In this document: piece after piece, positions 13,682 to 24,100 of the stretch | Layout: every line of letters begins with the position of its first letter | How positions within the stretch are numbered: the first letter of the stretch is position 1 | Source of the DNA: Liolophura sinensis | Lineage: Eukaryota; Mollusca; Polyplacophora; Chitonida; Chitonidae | Direction of reading: 5' to 3' | Length of the DNA stretch: 64,000 bases | NCBI RefSeq assembly: GCF_032854445.1 | Contig: NC_088295.1 | Span: 13,565,385-13,629,384, forward strand | Notes under the pieces: generated by a model | What the model saw: only the letters and a program-made list of their open reading frames with translations | Database searches by the model: none | Told to the model about the DNA's origin: nothing | Translations under genes and position numbers: made by a program

Positions 13682-14369
13682 ATGGTAGAGGACAAAAGTA
13701 ATCTTCAGCGGACGTTATACAGGTGTACTGCGCGAACAGCCACGCCAATGTCGTCGACGGCTTATTGTCATCAAACCCCAACACAAACAGTGAGAACGAG
13801 GGAACGTGTAAATTCGGTCACTGCATGGGCGATTGAAAGGGTAGCACCTTTTCGTACCACCAGACGACGGTTCACGCCCTGTCTTTTACTAAACTATGAA
13901 AGTAGGCCTAATACTTGCACAATCTCCTCGCTTTTATTTCGACCATTTTCGCGCCAAATTCAGTGAAGTTTTGTTGGCTGACGATTAGGTGACATCCCGG
14001 AAGTACAGATGTCGACTCGTACCGCACAGCTCCAGACGCTGCCTACAATCAAGTAGGCTTTCTATCTATTACAGGCCTACTGTAAAATACAGAGTGCGCC
14101 TCCGCGTAAATGGAATATAAAAAAAAAAAACAAAAAAAAAAAAAAACTCATCTAGAGTAACTACGCTCCTGCGTACAGCTGCGATCACTCTTGACACAGT
14201 ATAGGCCTCTACCTGTTGGTCCAGATCATGTTTCTCCACTCGGCTATGAAGTTATTACTGTGATTTTGGGTTGGAAAGCTTTACTAAGCTTAGGGTTACC
14301 TGCATAAATACCAGTAGCTGACATCAACATCACATACAGGGCCACTGGGTACCGCCTACCCCATGCCAT
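6171..14369 (-). CDS. PRSS16: Peptidase family S28 serine protease, PRSS16-like (11 exons, complete)
   Basis: Predicted 510-aa secretory serine carboxypeptidase-type protease (family S28: prolyl carboxypeptidase, DPP7, thymus-specific serine protease). Exons in coding order: 14300-14369, 12689-12837, 12470-12581, 10925-11054, 10093-10216, 9452-9577, 8755-9021, 7757-7904, 7114-7296, 6500-6645, 6171-6248. All introns are GT-AG and all junction phases agree; the coding length is 1533 nt. Exon 1 encodes a signal peptide ([20 protein letters not shown]). Family landmarks: QPLDHFD at the start of the mature domain, [17 protein letters not shown], the nucleophile motif GGSYPG (Ser183), NGSIDPWH (Asp440) and GTSHCQNM (His465); the triad order and spacing fit S28. 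Length is close to human PRSS16 (about 514 aa) and the Cys-rich QTC...CPFS segment is PRSS16-like rather than PRCP-like. It is probably lysosomal/endosomal or secreted and looks catalytically intact. Orthology to PRSS16 within the S28 clade is inferred. Confidence 0.95.
8561..8603. repeat. Short tandem duplication
   Basis: Two adjacent copies of a roughly 22-bp unit containing TGTCAAAATCTCCGATC, inside an intron of the S28 gene. No other structure is attached to it. Confidence 0.6.
12955..13060 (-). repeat. Truncated SINE, AAATA-tailed family
   Basis: Minus-oriented 3' part of the AAATA-tailed tRNA SINE: TTATTTATTTATTT, then TGATTGGTGTTTTACGCCGT, CTCAAGAATATTTCACC and a GGTGGGAGGAAACCGGGC motif. 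The tRNA-like head is missing. It lies in intron 1 of the S28 gene. Confidence 0.8.
13437..13530 (-). repeat. Degenerate SINE fragment, AAATA-tailed family
   Basis: Same family and orientation as 12955-13060, more diverged: TTATTTATTTTTATTT, CAAGAATATTTCACTC, ATGGCGGTCAG, GGAAACCGG. The head is missing. Confidence 0.65.
13606..13674. repeat. (TA)n microsatellite
   Basis: About 34 uninterrupted AT/TA dinucleotides. It lies in intron 1 of the S28 gene, just beyond a degenerate SINE. Confidence 0.97.
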
Positions 14370-15109
14370 GTTGATATGTTAGCGGTGAGAGTTTGACTTG
14401 GTCGGGACTTACAGGACGAGCGCCTTAAAAGACGATCTGAAAGTAGCACGTGGTCATTATCACATGACAGCCTATCACGTGTACACTACACGTGCACGCT
14501 AGAGGTGTCAGTGGGAATATATTATTTACACATGACTGCTCTCTTCACAGTGTCTCTCTGTCAAAATACCGACTACCTACGTAATATAGGCTATATTTTA
14601 GAATTACTTACATATTATGTACATACTCTGGTCTATTTTGAACAGTTTTTACAGATGAAGTATGAGTTGGCAAAGCGTACATGCAATGGTGGCTGTGTGG
14701 GTTTGGGGGAACTGTCTGTATACAAATTTATGAATTCTTGGAAATATTATGTTAAATATACAAACATAAAATACACGCCTCTATTTAGAGATAACTAAAC
14801 TGCACACACATCTAATACTCTAAGCGTCTATCAAATATGACAAGGTACACATAAATGGAATCTGTATATATCTGTCATTGATGTTGACCAGAGTAATCCT
14901 GTGCCGAGATAAAACTACTATCCCAGGTGGGCGTGGCAAATTTTCACTCGGGCTTCTCCGGCCACCCTCGGCAGATAAGCCCCGGAAAATATGGCGGATG
15001 TAATGTTGCCGATTCGTCACTGTCCTGTCACATTTTCAGCAGCAGATGTATTTTAGGTGTCATATCTGGTTATAAGTGGCAAGTGGGTGGCACGAGGTGC
15101 GCTGTTGAT
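14370..15109. promoter_or_regulatory. Divergent promoter between the S28 protease and AP1AR
   Basis: The two start codons (14369 minus, 15110 plus) are only 740 bp apart and point away from each other, so both promoters must lie here or overlap it. Close to the S28 side are three CACGTG E-boxes (14447-14452, 14476-14481, 14489-14494) and one CACATG (14461-14466) within 48 bp. Close to the AP1AR side is AAAATATGGCGGATG (from about 14987), a YY1-like element of the kind often found near transcription starts; it also opens a 22-codon upstream frame (14991-15056). The core promoter positions themselves are inferred. Confidence 0.6.
14991..15056 (+). other. Upstream ORF in the AP1AR 5' leader
   Basis: ATGGCGGATG starts a 21-residue open frame that stops at 15054-15056, 53 bp before the AP1AR start. 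If transcription starts upstream of it, it would be a uORF. If the ATGGCGG is only a YY1-type initiator-proximal site, the leader may begin inside or after it. Confidence 0.35.
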
Positions 15110-18100
15110 ATGGGGAATTGTTGGGAAAGATGCTTTGGGCGAATTGATCGCAGGTAAGACATTGACAGTGATAACACACCTGTTGTTGTTGTTGCCGTGT
15201 CGTCGGTGTGACATGTGGGAGCGTTGGGGGTTGACAGATGGTCTCATGTCTGTTGTTGAACTGAACGGCTCGTAGATACGAGTTTCTTTGTGCACACGTG
15301 TACCCTAGCTGCCAGAAGCATTAAATGTCTCCACTGTTCTTGGGAACTTCCTGACATTAAGTTGAATATTTATTTATTTATTTATTTATTTGATTGGTGT
15401 TTTACGCCGTACTCAAGAATATTTCACTTATACGACGGCGGCGGCCAGCATTGGGGTGGGAGGAAACCGAACAGAGCCTGGGGGAAACCCACGACCATCC
15501 GCAGGTTGCTAGGAAACCTTCTCACTTACGGCCGGAAGGGAAACCAGCATGAGCTGGACTTGAACTCACAGCGACCGCATTGGTGAGAGGTTTCTGGGTC
15601 ATTACGCTGCGCTAGTGCGCTAACCGACTGAGCCACGGAGGCCCCAGTTGAATATTTTAGTTCAGACTATGTTAACATTGTGTAATTAGGGGCATGAACT
15701 TATCAAATTGGACTAGGCAAATGAAAATAAACAGTCTGCATTTTTCTGCCACATTCACAAGTTTGTTGAATTCTACGTATCATATGGGACAGTGTTTTCA
15801 TCTGACCAGCCGAGTATAAGTTAGTGGGTTGATACACACCTCTTGTCGTATAAGGTTAGATGGTCCCACATGAAACTTGTTTGAAATCTCTTAATTGCCT
15901 TTAACATAGGATGTACATATTGATGGGACCACTTTGGTTAGAGTGTCTGCCTCACAGTCGGCAAAACCACTAAAATCCGAGTTGGGACATAGCAAAGACT
16001 TTAAAATGGTACTTCTTGTTGCCTCGCTTGGAGCTCAGCACTGAGAGATTAGAGCAAGGAAAGAGAACTTGTTAGCCAGGTGTCAGTATAATGTGACTGG
16101 GTGAAGTGTCATGTCTGGTGTCTTCGGCATGATATATCAGTGACAACAGCACTTTGGCAGCATGGAAGACACAAGAAGACACAGTATATATACATACACC
16201 TAATGACTCGTTGTCATTATATGGCTGAAAAATTGTTAAGTATGATGTTAAACCCCAAGCATACACACATACACACTGAACTGATTGCTGGTGGGAATTT
16301 ATGCACCATGTTTGGGTAAGTTTATCAGTTACTTGCCAAAGACCAGTGGTTTTCTCCGGTCCGCACCCTCTTAAGACTCACTGACATTAGTAATATTTTT
16401 ACTGTGTTCTCAAACCTTACATGCTTTCAGTTTTTGGGGATTAATTTTTGTGAGTATTCGAACATGTTGAATGTAGAAAGAGTCAACCTTGTAAAGAAGA
16501 TTTCATTGGGGAATGCAGATTTCCACACCCAAAGTAAATTAGTACAGTGCACTTCATAGGTTAGTAAGCAAGAGATGTTGAAAAATAGAAGAAATATTGG
16601 AAATGTGACAAACTGTGCAGTGACTCTGTACCACATTTGAGACCATGTTATTTTTTCAACTTTTTACTTTAAACTTCACATGTAGCCTGACTTGTTCACA
16701 TCTATAGATACAGTAGTGACAGCATTGTTCTAACGGACCAGACCAGCCCCGATTGCACAGTTGGTAGAAAATCTGCTTCGGGAGCAGTAGTTCCAGGGTC
16801 AATCCGGGGTCGAGTCACACCTAAGACCTTGAAAGAGGAAGTTGTAACTTCCTCGCTTGACATTCAGCATGAAGGGGATAGTGCAATGACTGGTTGACAT
16901 GTATCAGTATAATGGATCAGGTGGGTCGGCTTACTTGCCTTCGGTAAGGCGTCTCAGTTAAGCAGCACTAGATAAAAGAGCGGTGGAAATCTGCTCTGCA
17001 ACAAGGAGGCAGATTACATGCACTCTAAGGATTCCTTCGTTGTCCTATGACTGAAAAATTGTTAAGTACGACATTAAACCCCAAGCACCCGCTCACTGAC
17101 CATTAACTAAGTGACCATTATTTCGTAAGTCATGCGGGAAACCTTCACATGCTTTCCACGGCTGTGTGATTTTGGTGTCGAACTATGATAAGCAACAATA
17201 TTCAACTGTAGACCCCTCCACCTCTTCCAATTAAGGTGACTGTTACATGGCATTACCTTTGACTCCACGCTTTGGTCACAGCTGTGCACAACAACTGGCT
17301 CTGTTAAGGCTCACATGATGGTATCAGTCAAGTTAATTTGCAGAAATGTGTTAATGGCAAAGTTGGGAAGGCTCACACCAAAGTCACCTGGTTGATTGTG
17401 TGTACCAGACAAAGTTGTCTCCCCTGAGTCTTATCTGATTCTCTGGTATATGCGTATTTTATAACTGTTAGTCAATCCATAAATTATTGAAATTGTTTAA
17501 ATTCTTTTGTAAAATTGAACAGGCTTAAATTTTCTCCTTTCAGAAAATATCTGCGAACAAGGTACAGTGTGGAAAGAGATTTTTCTATTGAGGTAAGATA
17601 AAAGATTGAATTCAGCGATCAAAGTTAGTACATATATTCAGATGACATTCTGGCAGCATGGAGATTGGTCATAGCACTCAGGCACTATTGACATAATACA
17701 GGCAGTAGTTAATTGGCTGCTACCATGTTAATATGCTAACGAAGTCATGTTACATACTCCATTCATTTTCTTCATAGATAATGAGTGTGAGCATACATCA
17801 CAGCAAATGTTAAACATTGTAATGTCATGAAGTTTTTTTAGAAAGTGCTTATGTTTAGTTTCCAGCTGAATCAACAGATATATATATACCTACATAAAGA
17901 GAAGAAAATAAGATTCTTACTTATTCAACATTGTGTTTCAAGCATTTTTGTTCAGTTGTATGCCCCTGGTTAGTCACATGGCATGCAGTTATTCCTGATG
18001 CTTGAACTTGCCCTTTGAGTAAGCAAGATAGAAATGAAGTTCAGATGAACTGCTTGGATTTCAAAATCACATACAGCCAGTAATAAATTCAAATTTGCCT

Positions 18101-21100
18101 GTAATAGGTCAGGCTAAAGGGAAACTTTATACCGTGAATCCAGTAGATATGTAAAACCGTGATCCTCATGACATATGTATATATACATGTTTTTATGCAT
18201 GTACTTTTTCTGTCCATTTTCAGTTTGAAAATTTGATGGATGATGTAAGTACCTTAACTTATGAAACCATGTTAAGTTTCTTTGGATATTTCTACTCTGT
18301 AGAAAAGTGTATGTTACCTACTCTTTATAGACGTAATGTAGATATTCAAACGATGTGAACATGTAGTTAGTGATAAGTTACAGTTGGAAATAATGTACAT
18401 GTACATGGATATAACTGTCCAGTGTTTCTAGCAGAAACTTTTTCTGAAGTATGTCTTACATGTATATGTCAGGTGTAGTATGGGCTTGGCATGTGCCAAA
18501 GACACTGCAAGTAATGTGTTTCAGAGGTTTTGTTGCTGTGGATAAAAGTGTCAATATGTCAGTTGCGGTACTCATAATCTACCTGTAATATCCAGTAAAT
18601 GAATTCAAACAGTTTAGCAATAAACTGACTTCTTTTTGTTTCAGGACCCTCAGGATGATATGCAGAAGTAAGTGTTTGTCTCTTTCTGTGTACCTTAAAT
18701 TACAATTGTATGGTGACTGTTTATTTGAAAATGTTAAACTGCATTGGTCCTGAACAGTTATTCATTAAGATGTTTGATAATAGGAGATCAGGAATAAAGT
18801 CCAGAAGAGGCTTGGCAAAACTTGGATAGGCCAAATACTAGTCAACCTAGAATCAGTATACTGTTACTGGGGTGTTGTCACTCCTTTATGTCATTAGTTA
18901 AATAACATGCCATACATAAATATAGAAAAACAGGATAATTTGTGATATGTGGAGATGAATGATTTAAATCCTCGTGTAGACTTTTGAGGAGACCACATGC
19001 TATAGGTTGTAAGCCATTCATAGACGTTGACCTCCACTACCGTTAAACGATAGTTAAGAGATTCAAAATATTGAATACGGAGTTTAAAAAACGCAAAAGT
19101 ACATTATAAGCTAGAGAAAAACTGTATTTCAGCAAAACTTAATTTTGAAGAAGACACTTTTTGTGAATTGAGTGGAGGGCAGGAAGTCTGTGTCAGTAAT
19201 GTCCTAAAGTTTGCACCACGCATTCCCGGCCACATGACATTCACCCCATCATAATCTCTGCTGCCGGTTGCACGTCACCTACTGCTTTCTTCTGTGTGAT
19301 GTGGGGGTTGTCACCCAGTAGAAAGGTATATGGGAGCCCAAACCCATGTATTAATTTCAGCATCTGATTACATGTATTACATATATGCCCAATCCGTGTA
19401 CAGATAGAGGGCTCTAACATTTTACAAGGTGAATGTTTTCTTCATTTTAAAAGTATCTGGTTTTATCCCATTTGAAGGAAAAATTTTGTAAGAGAATTGT
19501 CATGTATATGTACTGTTATGAAATAATGTTAATTAAAATATTAATCGTTGCATTACATTTGATATTCTTTGTTTATGTTTTTACGTCGCTCATATAAATA
19601 GTTCACTGGATAGAACCTGGATCTCATTGCTCCAGAGCGGAAACTCTACCGACTGAGCTAGCCGGGTTGCTAATAATTCATAAGTGTAATGTGGTGGGAC
19701 ATAGAAATATCACTATAGCATAGTCTTTTTATGCTATAGGGCCAAAATTAAAATATTGGTAGTCCTATGTGTTAGATGTTACGCAACCGAAGTTTACTAG
19801 GTCATGAGGTTTCACTTCACTCTGTCAAAAGTATCAGCTGGACAGGATTTTGGTTTCATTTTCACCCCCCCATCCCCCCGAAACTGCTAGCACGAACTGC
19901 TGACTTAAATTGTAAAAAAATGCTTAACTAATGTTTACTTGTTAGTTTTATTGTAAAGATTTAAGAATATTGATTTTGAGAATTGCCAAATATTGGGTGA
20001 CATAATTAAGTACTGCATTCTGAATGTTGAGGAAGTTTAATTGTAGTCAGTTATTTTGAACAAGAATTCAATGATTGTTCTTCCCTTCTGTAAAAAAAAA
20101 AAGATCTACCCACCCTTTTTTGTTATAAAGGGCTTCTAACATCAAGCAAACAATATTTTAATTTTGGCTTAGAGTAGTTAGATATTTAAGAAAAAGTGAA
20201 CATGGCACTGTAGCAGGGCAGTTAGATCTGAAAAAAAAAAACCACCTTGAAAAAAAGCCCAATAATTCTAATAGGGTAGTTAAGATTTTGACCTCTATGA
20301 ACCCTTGTTAACCTGAACACTATACAGTGTTCATTTCCATGTAATCATTCTGGGCATTGAGCCAAGTACTGGCATTGTGTCAAACTTTGTGATCTCCGTT
20401 GTTTACTCTCCATTGTGTACATACTTCCTTCATTTTGCACCTGAGCTCCCACTTCCATTAGTACCTTTATAATACTTCATCTTTGTGTTAAAATCTGTTC
20501 ATGGATTTGAAAGTGTAAATACACTAAATCCTCAACAATTAGAGAAGTGCTATTTGATCTGGACACATTGTTTTATAATTTCTGTGAAGTTCATGTGTAT
20601 CCATACCTGAACCATAAAAGTTTCATGAATAATGTTTTCAAATTGAATCTAAAGCTTTACTGGTCACAGTTGTTGGGGATTTAGAGTATTATGTTTTTAA
20701 ATATTTTTGTTTATATGGAAGTATTGCAGAATTTATGACTTACTCTATTCCACTTTTGACTTATTTAGTATTATATATCACCCAACAGAAACAAAATGTC
20801 TATATATAACAAACATATATTTCAAAATACAGAATGATGATAGTTTGTGAGTATTAACTAAAGTGATTTGGAAACTCTTTAAATTGTGACTTTACAGAGG
20901 CTGTTTAGATCTGAATGGCCCGTTCACTGTGTCTTCCTATCTGAAGATGGTATGTCTGACAGATGATTACTGGGTGTTGTTCTGTCTGACACTGGCGCAG
21001 TTCATATTCCCTCTGCACTCACTGATGTTTTTCTGTTAGTAAATCTGTGTATCCTGAAACTGTTTCCCGGGATTGAACATAAATAATAATAAGATGCTGT

Positions 21101-24100
21101 GGGCACATTCGTATACAAACTGTGAATACTCTTTCCCACTGTGAATACTCATTCCCACTGTGAATACTCATTCCCACTGTGAATACTCATCCCCACTGTG
21201 AGTACTCATTCCCACTGACAGCTACAATACACCTGATCTGATGAAGTACATCATAAATGAACCAGTACATGTATAATCCTGAATTGTTACAAGGGTAACA
21301 ATGTTCATTGATGTGGAACAAATAAGGAATGATTTATTCTTTATAGGCTTATTGTAACCAGTTTAAATGCATATTGACTTTACTTGTATGTGAATTTACT
21401 CTACACGTAAACATTTTCCCAAGATAACAGAAAATTCCATGTCACTAATTTGGTTCTAATGTCAGTAAAGTGATCTGAAACTCGACTGAAACATGAGATT
21501 ACACTGGGGAGAACAGACAAGAATACTGATGTCAACTGTCTGTTGCTTACAGACTTTATGATGTCATGTATCAAATTAATATGGCATTTTCAGTGATTAT
21601 GCATCCTCTTTGCAAGACATTTATGAAGGTGTATACCAAGGCAAGATTCATTTTTGTATTAATTAATGTCATTTGTTGTTGGACACAATATCTGTGTGAA
21701 TACATTCCCAGAAACTGTTTCAGGATGTCTTGTCACTTCTTTTATAATGACTGTTGTTACCTATGTTGCTCAGTTTTTATTTTGCTTCTTTATCTTTTGT
21801 AATTGTCAGACCTTTGACTGATCGTGAGAAACAGTTACTGACCGCCAAAAAATATGATGCTATCGTGCATGAGCAAAAACGTTTAGATGATGGAAATTGA
21901 GTCCAAGGTATTGTAACCCTTCTTAAGTGTTGTAAAAGTGAAATGTCCCTGTGTATTATGTATTATGAGCATGCTCAAGACTTCTCATCACGTTTCTCAA
22001 CACAATTCAAATGTGTTTCTGATAGTAGAAGTCTTCTTGTTGACATTGCTGTTTATAGTATTGTGGGTAGATTATTATTGTAGTGAGTAACAAAGTAAAA
22101 TGGATATATGGCACATTTCTCCCACATCCGAGTTATTAAATAGACATCAATATATGGATATTTATTTAAAGTACATGTTCAAATACTTACATAAATCAAG
22201 TGTATACATGTGTAAAGTTACCAGTAAGTCATTCATATTTTTTCAATTTCAATCCATTCTTTCAGCTTGCTGTAATATTGTAATAAATCCCAATGAAATA
22301 GTAGGGTGGCAAACTTCTTTAAATAATCTGTAGCATTTATAGATAATTATTTAATATCAATACGATTACAAAAATGTTACCCAGCTGTGTACTTTTGTAC
22401 ATTTATTAAATATACCACCAAGTTCACATAATCCATGTGTTGGGTTACTTGAGTAGTTGTCTCTTTGCTACATGGTTGAGTAGTGAGAGCTGTTGCCTTG
22501 TGATTGTGATTGACAGCTTGCTAGACAGGAGGAGGAGTTACGGCTGGAGGAAGAAGCATATTACGAGGCTAAGCGTGAAGCTTCTCGCCTTGCTCGCCTC
22601 CAGCGCGCTAAGGAGCAGGCTGCCCGTTCCAAGCTAGGTGTGGGGGCAAGCCAAGGGTGGCCAGAAGGTCGAGACAGTGACTGGGAAATGTAAGTTCTAA
22701 CCTTTGTTCGTGTCACTAATTGATACGACCAGCAGCAGGACTATTAAGCGCATGCATAATTAGAGGGAGGTCAATACAGGCCCTTCTGGGAAATCACAGA
22801 GACTTTGGGGAAATTTTGTTTTATTACAAATACACTCCCATGTTTCTCAATGGGATTAGATATGGTACCAAAGATTAATAAAGTGCTGTTATTGATGTTC
22901 ATGGCAATTTTTTCTGAAAATAGGAGATGGGTTAAAATTCTGCTGAACTGAAGGGCAAACTTTGTTATCACAGATATGAATTTCTATTTACAGCATGAAG
23001 ATTTTTATTAAAAAAAGATCCTTGACTGTGATGTATGTAAATACTGTATTGCGTCTTTCAAACAATCCATAATATTTTTTTGCTCGCCTGTACAAAGTAA
23101 TAAGAGATATTGTGTGAGGGGGGTTCAGATGCTGTCCGTGGCAGTGTCAGTGTCCAGTTTAGTTGAAACTTTGCGCCAATCATAGGGTTGCAATTGCCAC
23201 CCATAGTACTCAGATAGCTAATTGTTGGTAGTGATTAGCATATCAGAGACCAGGGAAGTTTTTTTACTTCATAGCTCAACATTTCATCAGCCATTCACAG
23301 GGTTGCAGTTACCATCCATAGTACACGGATTGCCAAATGCAGTTCGCGATTTGCAGATCAAAGACCTCTGCAGTAAATTTGTGCACAAACTCCCCTCAAT
23401 GTCTTTCACTGCTGCAATGATTGACAACTCTATAAACATACAATATCACTGCTCTGCACGCCTTATGCATACAATTAACATAGTTGTGACAGTATAATAA
23501 TTTCAATTTTATCGTTTTTTCGTTTTCAGTCGTTTTATTTTATTTTGGTTTAGAGGTCAGTATTTGAACGTATCACATGGCTTGAACATTATGCAGTTAC
23601 CAACTGTTCAATCAGGCTATTTCTCAGTATTTTCTGACTGTCTTGTTACTTGTTACTGTGAAGTTGAGTACACATATAATGCACATTCCAATCACATTCC
23701 AACTAATATTGCTAATGGATAATGTTTAAACTACTTTGAATAATAAGTTCTGTATGTTAGTTTAATGTAATTCATTGAATGAGGTGTTTTGATGTAAATA
23801 TAACCTTTTCTTTTTAGTGCTGGAGGAGAGGATGACTTTGAAATGTTTCTTGCCAGTGTGAAAGCGCGTTCTATATCAACACGAGCAAAACAGCGCCGTG
23901 GTGAGTGATATTTTTTATTCTCAAAATACTTTCTTGCCTTTGAGTTTCTGGGCCTTTATTTGTTTATTTATTTGATTGGAGTTTTACGCCACTCTCTATA
24001 TGATGGTGACCAGCATTATGGTGTGAGGAAACTGTCTAGGCCCTTTAAGATGCATCCAAAATTGCGTAGATTAGAATAGGATTTTGTTATATAACATAAT

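Noticed and set aside
20898-20949. A possible extra AP1AR exon bounded by TTTACAG and GTATGT.
   Set aside because: Including these 52 nt would put the next exon (PLTDREKQLL) out of frame, and the encoded residues do not match vertebrate gadkin.
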